In this document: piece by piece, positions 13,201-24,750 of the stretch | How positions within the stretch are numbered: the first letter of the stretch is position 1 | Layout of the letters: each line of letters starts with the position of its first letter | Source of the DNA: Cordyceps javanica | Taxonomy: Eukaryota; Ascomycota; Sordariomycetes; Hypocreales; Cordycipitaceae | Assembly (NCBI GenBank): GCA_036850795.1 | Contig: JAAECO010000006.1 | Coordinates: forward strand, 2,728,001 to 2,792,000 | Length of the DNA: 64,000 nt | Direction: 5' to 3' | Notes under the pieces: generated by a model | Seen by the model: only the letters and a program-made list of their open reading frames with translations | Told to the model about the DNA's origin: nothing | The model's database searches: none | Position numbers and translations under genes: made by a program

Positions 13201-13364
13201 TGTCTTTGTCGCGACTTTTCTTTCTGCAGTATTTTTTTCTCACTATGTTGTATATGTTTCCTTTGACTATATTGAACAGACTGTATTTATTGGCCAAATT
13301 CAGAGCATGAACATATTACACCCGCGCATAGAAAAGATCTACACAGCATCGGATATCGCTAGGA

Positions 13365-15499
13365 CTAAACGAACGGCTGTCCAATTGCGTACGGTTCATC
13401 CTTTTCGAAGATGATGCCTGGCTTGCGCTCGGCCAAGTCCAGTAGCATTTCTGCAAAGTAGCTGTTGGCCCAGGCGAACCACGGGCGAGTGTAGTCGCTT
13501 GCGTTGTAAATGCTGATGCTCTCGTGAATGAGACCCAGGCCGGCCGTGCTCTCTAGAATCAGTGCCAAGCGCTCCGCGATTTCGTCGTCGTCATCGGTAC
13601 CAAAAATGGCCGACACTTGCGACATGGGCCATGGGTAGGTTGCGCTGATGTGAGGTCCTCTGTAGTACAATCCAAAAATCAGCCGAGCCGTGACCACTGA
13701 TGGATGCTGTCCGTAATCACAGCAACTGCCTACTCACCCGACGCCTTTAAAGTTTTGCCCTTCGGCGTAGTATGGATTCCTGCGCGACAACATGGCATCC
13801 TTGGTCTTGATGTACGTCGAGTCATTGCGCGACAAGAAACCGAGATAGGGGAGCGACAGCAGGCTGGGCACGTTTGCGTCGTCCATGACGTACATTCCGC
13901 CGTACCCGTTCGTCTCGTAGGCAAAGATGCCGTTGACGGTACGGGTATTGGCCCAGACGGCCTTTTCAATGATGCCGGAGAAGCGCCGCGCGTTGGACGC
14001 CATCTTCTTCTCGGTGCCGATCCTGTCCAGCACGTCCGCCACGCGGGCGAGCTCGACCGAGATCATGGCGTTGTCCGACGTGATGAAGTTGAAGACGCAG
14101 AGGTCGTCCGACGGGCGGTGGCTCGAGGCGACCAGGCCGTTGGCGAGCTTCGGCTCGCCGTTGCCCCCGTTGGGCACGGGCGGCGACAGCGACCCGGACG
14201 TGCCGGTCCAGTTGTAGTAGCTGACAAACTCCCAGCCGTCCGACCAGGAACTTTGGGACTGGTCACGGAGCAGCTCCAGGATCGTCTGCATTGCCTTCTT
14301 CCCTGCGGCGCGCGTGTTAGCAGTTGACTGTTCCCGGTGTGGTCCTCAGCTGACTTGCAGTTCTCATTCACAAACGAGGCGTCCCGTGTATTCTCGTAGT
14401 AGGAGCGGCTGATCTTTAGGAAGCCTGCGAGCGAATCCAATTCGTACTATATCTAGGTTAGGGCTTGGCACGTCTGGTATCAACTGATTGACCTACTTTA
14501 CATTCGAATACGGTTTGGTTGTCAACCGGGCTGCAGTCACACTTAGTAATGGAAGGTCAAGCAAAGTTGTGCCCACATACGGGTTGACCCGAACATTGTC
14601 GGCATAGTCCTACTCATGTATGTTAGCGGCGTTTTGCGGTAATGTAGCGCTGCAGAGCTTGAAGATTGCGCACATTATGACTCGGCGGCAGGCCGCTCTC
14701 AGGTGGAGGTTGAAAGGCGCCTGTTGGAAAACTGTTATCGACTGCGTTGCAGTTGACAGTAGGACCATTCCTGCGTACCGCAATAGGGAAATTGGTAAAT
14801 GTACCGTGCTTCCGTGTTGATAACGGCCTTGACAAGGTTCTTGAGGTTTTCGTCATGCGGCAATAGTCTGTACAGATGAGCAAACTGGTTGCCAGTGTCT
14901 CGCAGCCATTGTGCCCTGTGACAAGGTTAGTCCATCGTTCCAACAATTCATGTGTATGGTGCGTACGTGATGTCCTATTTTTTTGGTGGACCTGTTAGCT
15001 TTCACTCATACCGACATGTCAGAGACTGTATATGTTTCACGTACACCAGTGATGATGAAGGCCAAGTTCACGCTTGGGTCAAAGTATTTGACCGTGGTGT
15101 CAAGGGTTGAAGGGAATGCATTCTCAAAAAGGCGCGCCAGATCTGGGTTCTTGATACGCGACTTCATATCCTCGATCACTTTCTAGAATCGGCGTCAAAG
15201 TCAGTCCGAAGATGGCGAAATAAAGTACCCCAATAGAAAAACATGCTTACCTCGACAGCTGGGCTCTTGAAAGTGCGGCACTCTTCACTCGGTCTCATGT
15301 AAGGGAGCTTCAAGGAGCCATTCGAGTATGGCGCGTGCGGCTGCTGCGCATACTTGTTGTAGTCGGGACATTCCGCTGCGGTAGGACCGCGCGGTTGAAC
15401 GTCCTGCGAGGCCGGTGAGGCGCTCACGGTGGCGTCGGCGAGGCTTGCGATGAGGCCTAGCGCGAGGCACACGACGCGTCGCGGAGATGGGACGGCCAT
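13365..15499 (-). CDS. GH125 exo-alpha-mannosidase, secreted
   Basis: Glycoside hydrolase family 125 (metal-independent exo-alpha-1,6-mannosidase family), 529 residues in ten exons: 15499-15251, 15182-15045, 14974-14967, 14915-14779, 14720-14674, 14609-14581, 14530-14497, 14446-14359, 14302-13738 and 13659-13365. Every junction is frame-consistent and restores family motifs: RPSEECRTF, TGDITAQWLRDTGNQFAHL, AFQPPPESGL, VFECKYELDSLAGFL, GVGGPHIS and TRPWFAWANSYFAEML. The N-terminus (MAVPSPRRVVCLALGLIASL) looks like a signal peptide. Exon 3 is a micro-exon of 8 nt. The intron after exon 8 appears to begin with GC (GCAAGT). The enzyme may trim alpha-mannosyl residues from glycoproteins, or from a glycosylated metabolite given the neighbouring glycosyltransferase; the latter is inference. 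Confidence 0.92.
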
Positions 15500-16407
15500 G
15501 GCTAGGGAGCGAGCGAAACAGTAATGGCCAAATCGCTTCGAATATTCGCCAGAAAGCTCAGCAGACAAGGTCGCGAATACGTTTCCTCGTGAGCAAGGCA
15601 GAGTATTTGCGAGAGTAAACCGCGTCGGGCTGACAATGAGTCGCCCCTCGTGTTTTCATCTCGTCATTTATTTAATTTCCCCGCAAGCCAGTCGGAGATG
15701 CGACGACTAATTGGGCGCGGGGAAGCGGGGAAGCTGCCATTATGCATAATGACGACAAGGATCACCGAGATTAAATGAACTCGGCAGATAACAGAATGCA
15801 TGAAATAACCCGACCGCCTCTACGAACGAATTGCGAATCCTGTGCTGAAGCAGAACGCAACTGGTGATGCCGCTGAGCCAGCGATGCTCCACTGAACCTC
15901 TGTCTCTGGTTTCTCCTCGAAGTGACTGTCCCTGGAGAGACCAGCCATGCGCTGGTTGGTCAATGGAAATACCACCACTTTTTTCAAAAACCCTCATTCA
16001 ACAAAACTCTCTGGGTAGTATTCAGATTGAAATCTGTCATCTGCCGACTGCCGCCGCCATTCAGCAGTAGGGGGTGTCCCTATCTCAACTACCCTAGATA
16101 CACATAAACTTTCAAACAAGGACCGGGCTCGATGAAACGTCAAGTAGCATTCAAAGGATAAATACAAGGAACTTGATCTTCTCATTGTCATCCAACCTTA
16201 TTATTTGTTCCGCACGTCAAAAATTTTGACTTCCGTGTCTGCATCTGGCATAATGCTCAGGCCGTGCGCCCCGCGAGGACAGAGCGTATGCCATCGACTA
16301 CAGGCCCAAAGTTTATCCAAAAGTCTGCAAGTCTTGTTGCTTCAATGCAACAGTCTTTTACGGTTCTCAACACCTATCGCGCGGAGTCTCGTTCCATACT
16401 TGTAGAT
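15500..16407. other. Promoter of GH125 and 3' flank of DHA1 transporter
   Basis: About 900 bases hold the upstream region of the GH125 gene and the downstream region of the transporter, both on the minus strand. No ORF resembles a protein and no clear TATA box was found. Confidence 0.6.
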
Positions 16408-18834
16408 CTAGTAGCAACCATGAGAACCTGTGCGGTGCGGCAGCGGAGGGTGTTTAGTATAACCGGCATGACATACTAGAGGAAGAAACGGACCACCGAG
16501 GCCCAGAGTCAGAAAGGCTAACATGCCGATACCCCAATCTGTCCCCAAAGCTTCAAACAATCTTGCGCCGAACAGGGGAAAGACTGTCTGCGAGTCATTT
16601 GTTGTGTCATGCCGAGTGCTTTTACCAGGGGGCACGTACCTCCAGCAAAAAGACAGCGAAGTATGGATACTATCATGTGTGAGCATTTCATACCAGCGTT
16701 GGAGGATCCTCAAGCATACTGCTAGCCAGGGCTGACGCCGGATAATCGAAGCTATCAATTACGTAGAGCTGAATTGCCATCTGTCCTTGTCAATGCCCCG
16801 TCCTCGTTGATGTTCTTGAACGACGTACGTATGTGTTTGTTGACCCAAGGCTGAAGAGAGCAACTCCGATAATAGGCTGTCAATTATTAGCAAGCTTTCC
16901 AATACGTGCATAGTGGACTTGGCCGCAACTTGCCACGAGAAAATGAGTTTCGCTCGCGGAAAAACCGTACAGGAAGAGCCCAGCCGTGACACAAAATGCG
17001 CCAGGGAAGGCGCAAATCAACCTGAGATGAGGCAGAGATAGTTAGCATGCTCCAAATATCCAGTTTTCCGGCAGCGTCTCACCTGGTCTCGGACTTGTAG
17101 GAATCTTGACTTCTCGCCGTTTGCCGCTTATATACCAGCTCCAATAGCCATGTAGAAAGCGCCATGCCAATGAGAGCACCGATGCCTTCAGATAAAAAGT
17201 CAATCCCGACTATGCCCGGTGAGTGGCCATATAGACCCCCAAATACACCTTGAAACTGAGTGCGTGTCAACAATCAGTTATGAACACACACACCGGTTCT
17301 CGATCAGCTTACTGTGACAATAACGAGGTACAAGACACCAAACACGAATGCGTAGTAGATTGCGAGCAGGGCTGCGGCTGGGTCAAGGAAGAGGTATGCT
17401 ACTGTCAAATAATTAGCCACTCATATTTTTTTTTTGAAAAACTTTTACTGAACCTGACGAGACCGGGGAAATGTAGAAAGGGGTCATGAAACAACAGGCT
17501 TGTTTCTGTCGTCTCAGTTGCGACCTGTATTCGGCACATGGCCGGTCCTAAAGGAGACAGACTCACACGGTCGGCCAATGGTCTCGAGAGTTTTGGTAAC
17601 GGGCTTGGAATTTTTCGTGCCATCGGACACGAATTCCAGAACAGTATAGTAGCTTGCTTCTGGGGCTTTGCTCATCAGGCGACGTCTTTTCTGTCGCAAG
17701 AGGGTCGGAACATGGGACTCTGAGTACGTAAACGAGGCAATTACCTCCAAGACTGTTGCCGCAATAGCCTTTTCAAGTCAGTCTCATAGTACAGCGTTCT
17801 ATGCTTTGGCACATACAGGCACCCAGCAAGTCCAGCGCCATGAAACAAGTTCGGAGATCCAACCACCACAAACTGGCCCAAGAACTGGCCCCAAGAGACT
17901 TGATTCTGTTAGGAACCTTTGCATCAAAGTGGAAATCACCGTTGCGAGACAACATACAGTGTGCCACCAACAGCGGCTGATGCCCTTGGGCGATCTTTGA
18001 GGCCCCAGAGGTCTGCCAGCACGCCTCCGTACGCGGACAGGGACGAAGATCCTCCTACCCCAGAGAAGAAACGACAGACTGCAAGTTGGCCCGTCTTTTT
18101 GGCCCTCACAAGTCAGCCACGGTATCATGTGTCAACTTACACAGGTAAAACCTACCGATCTTGCAAACCCGCCACCGAGACAAAAGACGATAAAGATGAT
18201 GTTGCCGCAAGTTATCACCACTCGCCGTCCGTATCGCTCAGTCAAGGGCGCCAGGAAGATGGGGGCTAGCGCAAACGCAATGAGAAAGATGCCAATCTGC
18301 AAGGCACCTCGTACAGGGCTAGTCTCGCCCAGGTCTTCCATGACTGATTCAAGGGAGGGTGCAAAGATGGTACCTAGCAAGCTGGTCAGTCGCACAGAGT
18401 TCAGCAACTCTCCATTATGATTATAGGCAAGGCCCTGACTGGCAAATGGCGCAAAGAAAGCATAGGCTCCAAGAACAACAGTGACCCTCCACTTCTTGGC
18501 TTTGGTCCAGTGCTGCAGCATTTAGGTTAGTGTCTTTCGTGACAGTACGGATAGAGTAACTGCGCACGCGTGGGTTTTCTTTATCGACTGTGGACAGAGC
18601 AACAAGCACTTTTGGCTGTGAGCGTCGACCTCCTTTGACTTCGTGTATGAGCTTACTTGGATCCAGGCCTTGCAAATCCTCACCGTCGTAGAAGACACGA
18701 TCTGGGTTAGAGTGTTGTTCTTCGAGACTCTTTGCATACTGGCGGGCCACTATGAGCCGTACAGATGCATTGGCCGTGGCCGGTGTTTTGTCGGACGTGG
18801 CAGCAAGGCCATTGGCGGACGATCTTGAATCCAT
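16408..18834 (-). CDS. DHA1-type MFS transporter
   Basis: Twelve-helix major facilitator, probable drug:H+ antiporter, of about 569 residues. It is split into 14 exons: 18834-18568, 18512-18440, 18373-18143, 18078-17958, 17898-17817, 17768-17569, 17524-17454, 17401-17313, 17255-17083, 17021-16934, 16876-16829, 16780-16720, 16669-16640 and 16583-16408. All phases agree. The N-terminal cytosolic part ends in KENPRHWTKAKKW, the usual lead into helix 1. Other landmarks are APLTERYGRRVV (loop 2-3), LLGPVLGPVCGGWISE with WRWTCWVP (helix 5-6) and IQLYVIDSFDYPASALA. The intron 16933-16877 may use a GC donor, though a GT donor three bases upstream is also in frame. The exon starting 17898 and the one starting 17768 use AAG acceptors. 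The gene is divergent from the regulator at 19881 and may export the cluster product. Confidence 0.87.
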
Positions 18835-19880
18835 TTTCAACAGAGTATGTTGCGTTTAGAAGAAGATTTAACTTTTTGTGTGTCAACGAGGCACATTCCT
18901 GGTTGACAGCAATGATGCAGCTGCTTTATATGTGTAACCAAGGAGATCGACCGAGGAGAGCCTTTCGCATCATGGCCACATATCCGATAATCCGAGAGAA
19001 TTTCCCTTGGAAGCTGGAAATTACACCGTATTACTTTCGACCCTCATACACACGATGCGCCCATAACGCTTCGATGAATACCCTTTTGAGCACCGGAGTC
19101 GGACTTAAGCCCCAGTATACAGTCGGCCGATGATGGGAGGCGCTACCATTGGTGTAGGCGAGCCGGCAACTCATACACAGAGAACAGGGCTAAATGATCC
19201 GTGGCAGATGCGAAGCTCCATATGCGGAAGGGGATCTACGAGCTGAGAAACAAAGAATTAGGGTATCTAATCAGATCATCTATTTATGGCACTCTGTTTG
19301 CCGTGTACTTCTGCCCATCTCAGCATAGCCGGAGGTACTTTGGATCGGAGACTGGTCCCACAGTGGCAGGTTCGTTATGTATGTATGAGATTGCTTGCGC
19401 CAGCCCGCCAGCCTGGAAAGAGCATTCCGATATTTGTTTCTCACTTTGTACGCAGAAGCTGCTCCTTTGATTCTTATAAAAAGAACTCTGCTTAGACGTC
19501 GTGGTGATCGGCCACCCTGGACGGCCGACATTGCAATCATCTTTGCTCCAACACGGCATTGACTGTCATGGGTGCGGATATTGAAAATCGGGCGGCTGTG
19601 TATACCAGTGTACTGGTTCACTCCATCCATGCACCAGACATATCCGGCCTTGTCGAAATCAAGTTGCGCATGCAGAGCGCCGCAGGCCTGGGGCACGGAA
19701 TAAGGCCGCCCCGAAACAGTCGGCCGATCCGATCAGCCACACATTCCTCCAACCCCATTCCACCTCAGGGACCACGGGTTTTCCGACCGAGAAATCTTTG
19801 AAGACGAAAGTCTTTAGAATAAAAGTCAGGGCATAAAGCGATTCCTTGCACCCTTGGCGGGCTATTTTAATCCACCTATT
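18835..19880. promoter_or_regulatory. Bidirectional promoter between DHA1 transporter and Zn2Cys6 regulator
   Basis: About 1 kb separates the two divergent start codons, and no coding sequence was recognised in it. It contains the exact 11-mer AGTCGGCCGAT twice (19121-19131 and 19718-19728). CGGCCG is an inverted CGG/CCG pair, the half-site type bound by many Zn2Cys6 proteins. Co-regulation of transporter and regulator, possibly with autoregulation, is inferred. Confidence 0.5.
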
Positions 19881-22020
19881 ATGCCGGCGAGCGCTTCTAC
19901 GACAGCACGGCCGATACAGGCCTGCCAACGTTGTCGCAAGTACAAGGTTGGCTGTGACCGGGGACGTCCAACCTGTCGCCGGTGCGTTAAAAGCCGATCC
20001 GAATGCATGTATGCCTCCTCCGATGTCGCCAATCCGCCCCAATCTACTGGGAGGACGCGGGGACTGCCTCTCCAACAATCGCCCAGCGCGCTGACGCCCC
20101 CGGTCACGGAGCCGTCGCACAAGGATCTATCCTCGCGATCAGCATCACCACCTGAAAAGTCATCAACAACAACAGCAGCACCGGAGCGGACATTTCCTTG
20201 TAGCTCTGCCGACTTCAGGAGCGCGCAGCTCATTCCGGCAAAGGCCCACTCTCGCCAATCCGCCAAGCGAGATAGGGCCATTCTGTCCTGCATCCGGTGT
20301 AGGAAGCAAAAGGTTCGCTGCGATAGGCGGACACCGTGTGGAAGATGCATGAAGAATAACAAGGAGTCAGAGTGTGTATACACAGAGATTCCTGTACTAG
20401 ATGCATCTGCTTCGTCCGAGAAGCCCTATAAAAGCTTGCACGGTATCGCGACGACGTTCATCGACCACCGGTGGGACAACAGGTTTCGAAATGTAACGCA
20501 TTGGACAGCTTTACTGCGGGAGGTGCGCACCTATGCTACAAGTATAGAAAGAATATGCATGCAATAGGTTCGGCTAACAATATTGGCAGATCCGCTTGCA
20601 TCTTCCCCAACACATCAAGCCAGTCGAGATGGAGGACGAATGCGCAACCCCCATCAATGCCATGTCACTTTCCATCAACTTTCCACTTGGAAATGTAAAT
20701 GACCCCACAATCACGGTTGAGGAGCTACTATCCCAATTGCCCCGACGCTCAGTGCAGAGACTCTTCATCTCGTGCTTCATGGAGACCATTGAAAAGACAT
20801 TCTACATTGTGGACGAAACAGCTTACGAGGAGGAGCTGCGAGCGTTCTGGGCACCAGGATCACTCGTCCAGGAGGATTGGCTTGGCGTACATTTTCTCGT
20901 CCTGTCGCTCGGTTGCCAAGCGTACAATCATCACGCCTATAAGAAGGGTCAGGACGTCTATCGGTCGCTGCCGGTGCGGCTCCTCAGCGGCGCGGAGATG
21001 TGCCTCAAACGAACGCCGTTCTTGTTTCGGCCAAGCCTCAACGTCATCAAGATGCTCGGCCTGATGGTCATTGCAAAGCAGGTGTACGCCATGTCGTGCC
21101 ACCAAGCCGACACGTGCTGGCACCTGACGGGCATGCTTGTCCGGCTGGCGGCCAGCATGGGGCTGCACACGGACCTGGCTGTCAGCGACGAGCCCACAGT
21201 GTACGAGGAGAAGATGAAGCGCCGGATATGGACCCTGGCCGTGTACATGGAGATGAAGCAGTCGTTGGTGTGCGGGATGCCACTCCTCCTCCGGTCTTCC
21301 GACATTGCCGCGCTGCTCAGGAAGGAAGCGTTTGTCGATGACAACGCAGGCACTGTAGGCAGCGACTTTGCCGGGAGAGCCCGCGTTAGCCTGCTAGAAG
21401 AGACGTTTGCCAGCTCTGGCAAGCTGATCGCCAAGGCCATGGAGCTGGCGACATGCGTGCAAGACACCGTCACCTACGACGAGGTGGTGGAGCTGGACGC
21501 CTCGTTGCGCGAGCAGCTGAAGCGTCCCAAGACGGGCCTTGCACGCCTCCAGTTCTCGACAGGCAGCATCATCAGCGTCCCCGATCTGGAAACGTGCATG
21601 GTGGACATTTTCTGCCGGCAGACCATCATGGCGCTGCACGCCCGGTTCGCGCTGCAGCACCAGTCGTCGGTGCGGTACCCCATCTCGTACCTGTCGTCGC
21701 TGGAGAGCGCCCTCTCCATCCTGTCGCAGCAGCGGAACCTGTGCGAGGGACAGCCCGCAGCCCCGAGCGCGTGGCTTGCCGGCCTCTTCCGGCACGAGTT
21801 CTTCACGGCGGCCATGACGGTCTGCTTCCACCTCGTGCGCGGCAACGACATGATGAGCATGCCCGACGGATCCGGCCAACCGCAGGAGATCATGCTCGAC
21901 GCGCTGCAGTCGTGCCGGGATGTGTGGAGTCTGGAGAGGAACCATTCCGTATGCAACGCGAATGCGTACAACATTGTCAATAGGTTGGTGAATTCGTTGC
22001 GAGAGGCGCACGAGACCTAG
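19881..22020 (+). CDS. Zn2Cys6 transcription factor with two zinc clusters
   Basis: Fungal-specific regulator of 690 residues in two exons, 19881-20522 and 20590-22020. The 67-nt intron has GTGCGC donor, GGCTAAC branch and CAG acceptor. The first in-frame ATG is at 19881; an upstream TTG at 19854 is not a likely start. Cluster 1 is CX2CX6CX6CX2CX6C (Cys15, 18, 25, 32, 35, 42). Cluster 2 is CX2CX6CX5CX2CX8C (Cys137, 140, 147, 153, 156, 165), each followed or preceded by basic residues (RKYK, RKQK). A Ser/Pro/Thr-rich linker joins them. The C-terminal half, with LGVHFLVLSLGCQAYNHHAY, a helix around ACWHLTG-like DTCWHLTGMLVRLAASMGLH and KMKRRIWTLAVYMEMKQ, fits the Fungal_trans (PF04082) middle homology region. 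Most relatives have one zinc cluster, so two are unusual. It is probably the local pathway regulator. Confidence 0.92.
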
Positions 22021-23125
22021 AAGGACAGCAATTCGGCCTCTGCGAACAAACCCGCCTCTTCGGTCCTGGGACATGTACAGACTATGAACAGATGAGCCAT
22101 GATTATGGCGCTATACTGGATGTAACTGTCACTCGAGAGAACTGACATATCATTGATACTCCCCCTTCTGTCACTTGTTCATCTCTGGCGGGACTATCAA
22201 TGTGGACTATTCCTCAAGTATCGATTTCTTCTACAGAAATCCGGCACTTTGACAGTTCATGACTGGGATACCGGCCAATGAGTACATGGTTTCTGTTGCA
22301 TTAGGTTATAAGAATAGGATGATTACATGTGTCAATGCTGTTGTTCTGCTCGGTTGATTATTGCTTGCTGAGCAGAGCCCTGCCTCCATCGCTGGCTAGG
22401 CTCAATACAGCTTCCTTTATTGTGTCAGCTCAATTTGGCCGAAGAATCCACAGAAAGCAATTTCGATAGTTTCGTGCTGCCCCGCCTCCCGCATTCACGG
22501 CATATAAAATTTGTCTGGAGACGACGGACGCCACCTCCAACTCGGCCGAACTTGGCAGCGAAACGAGTTGTAGCTGCGGTGGTGGTACCTCGATTAAAAG
22601 CCACTGCCGAACTTTTGAGACGGCAACGTCGATTCGTACCATGCACAGCACCGGCCGCCAGGACCTGCGACGGCAACCAGAACGCCGCACACTTGTTCGA
22701 AACTCGAGGACCCTCTTGTTTGAATCCCAGGTATGAATGCGCTGGGATCTTGATAGCGCCGCCCAAATTCGTCTTGGCCCATAGTTCAGTGGCCAGCTGA
22801 TAGCTCATAGTAAGATGGTCTATTAGTGAGAGTGGAGGCTACACGGCTCATGGTTCCGCAGCTGAGTCGGATCCCGACTTATCTTCGACGTTATTATTCA
22901 TTTTCTCCGGACATCTATATGAGTTGCAGTGCTTTGTGGCTTGATAGTTGCCGAGAATTGAGCCATTTTCGCTATTTGACAAGTGATGCCTGCGTGCTTG
23001 CTGGCATCACTGCCGAGCACCATGAACCACTCACTCCATGACCTGCCGCACAACTATAAAATAGAACTGAGAACCGCGGGTTTTATTCTGAAAAGACCAC
23101 AACAGAACCATTTGGTACAAAAGCA
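22021..23125. other. Spacer before carboxylesterase
   Basis: Terminator of the regulator and promoter of the esterase. Two overlapping ORFs on opposite strands (22420-22800 plus, 22425-22808 minus) show no family resemblance. A TCGGCCGA site at 22542-22549 resembles the motif in the transporter-regulator promoter. Confidence 0.55.
23055..23062 (+). promoter_or_regulatory. TATA box of carboxylesterase gene
   Basis: TATAAAAT lies 71 bases upstream of the start codon at 23126, a normal distance for a fungal core promoter. Confidence 0.6.
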
Positions 23126-24750
23126 ATGATACCCATCAACATCTATGCTCTTTCTGCGATTGCCGCATATATGGCGACTGCCATCGCGAAAGGCCATGGC
23201 TATATCACCATTGACAGCTCGAATGGCCCAATCACCGGGCACATAGCCCCTGGGACGGACGGGGTAATTGAGTATCTCGGCATCCCATTCGCAAAGCCTC
23301 CAACGGGTGCCCTTCGGTTCGCTCCACCTCTGCGCCTCTCAGGGAAAAGGCCGTATACGGCCGCAAAATACGGATATGATTGCCCCTTTACGCTGCCACC
23401 TCCGATACACTATCCCAACATGACATCGCAAGCACAGAAGATTCTCGATTCATTCGCTGGTGGTGACAACATGCAAAATGAGGATTGCTTAACATTGAAT
23501 ATATGGGCGAAGCCAACTGAGCGTTCGATAAAAATGGACAAACCCACCATCGTGTTCTTCCACGGGGGCGGTGAGTGGTACAGACTGCCAGCCCTGAATG
23601 AACGCTTGCTGAAATTCATTTAGAATTCACTACGGGAAGTACACACACCAACTTCTACAACGGGAGGTTCTTTGCGGATGAGGAGGATGTCATCATTGTC
23701 ACGGTCAACTACAGGATCAACATTTTCGGCTTTCCAGGCGCGCCAGGACAAGCTCAAAATCTCGGACTGAGGGATCAGAGAGCCGCAGTTGAATGGCTGA
23801 AGGAGAACATCGAGCAGTTTGGCGGCAGTCCCAGTAAAATCACCATCGCAGGACAATCTGCCGGTGGCGCGTCTGTCGACTATTGGGCCTTTGCCTACGA
23901 AAAGGACCCCCTCGTGGGCGGTATGATTGCACTCTCAGGCAACGTGCTAACCTTCCCGACCACCACCCTCGCAGCCGCGGGGAGCAACTGGGACAAAGCA
24001 GCATCACTAGTCGGATGCGCCGATGCGGACGACACCATGGCATGCATGCGGCGGGTGGACTGGAGGGACCTCAAGAAAGCCGCCGCATCGATTGCGCCGG
24101 CGCACACTTCAAGCGTGCTTCGAGATATCCAGCCATTCTACCCAGTGCCTGATGGCAAAGTTGTATTCGAAGACTACGCTCGCTTGACAGCGAAAGGGCG
24201 GTTCGCCAAAGTCCCGGTCCTGTTGAGCAACGGCAACAATGAAGCGGGATTCTACCGCGTCGCAGCCTACGGCCGCGGAATCATACCAACGGACGAACAG
24301 ATAGCCTCTTTCAACCTCGGATTCTTCACATGCCCCGTGGCCATCCAGGCCAGGGCGCGTCACAGCTACGGCGTGCCTTCCTGGGCTTACCGGTACATGG
24401 CCGACTGGGACAACACGCGCCTGCATCCGAGCAGCGGCGGGTATCATGGTTCAGACCTGCACATGATTTTTGGAGAGTCGGGAGCAATCACCGGAATCCC
24501 TGCCACGGACGATCAGAGAAGACTCACCCGGCTGATGCGGCGTGCTTGGTTCCTGTTCAGCGACGACCCCGCGGATGGTCTGAGTCAGCTGGGATGGCCA
24601 AAGTTTGCTACCGAGGAGAGGTCATTGATCCTCATCGGGGATGGCAACACGCCGACTGCCAAATTTGTCGATTCCGAGCCATTCGAGGCACCATGCTCGA
24701 CCGCCATCATTGGGGGGCTAGGAACAACGATGCCCACGTCTTCCCAGTAG
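23126..24750 (+). CDS. Secreted type-B carboxylesterase
   Basis: Type-B carboxylesterase/lipase (alpha/beta hydrolase) of 523 residues in two exons, 23126-23570 and 23624-24750, separated by a 53-nt intron (GTGAGT, TAG). A signal peptide-like N-terminus (MIPINIYALSAIAAYMATAI) is followed by the family signatures YLGIPFAKPPTGALRF and EDCLTLNIWA. The oxyanion motif FFHGGGE is built across the intron. The nucleophile is Ser227 in GQSAGGAS, the acid is probably the Glu in SNGNNEAGF and the base the His in YHGSDLHMIFGE. It hydrolyses an ester of unknown nature. It lies beside the regulator and may modify or detoxify an esterified product outside the cell; this link is only positional. Confidence 0.93.

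Noticed and set aside
21394..22074. Long minus-strand frame opposite the Zn2Cys6 regulator
   Set aside because: Arg/His/Val-rich shadow of the regulator's middle domain, with no family motif.
22420..22808. Pair of opposing ORFs, possibly a small transposon with TGTCAGCT/AGCTGATA ends
   Set aside because: The end match is 7 of 8 bases only and no transposase motif is visible.
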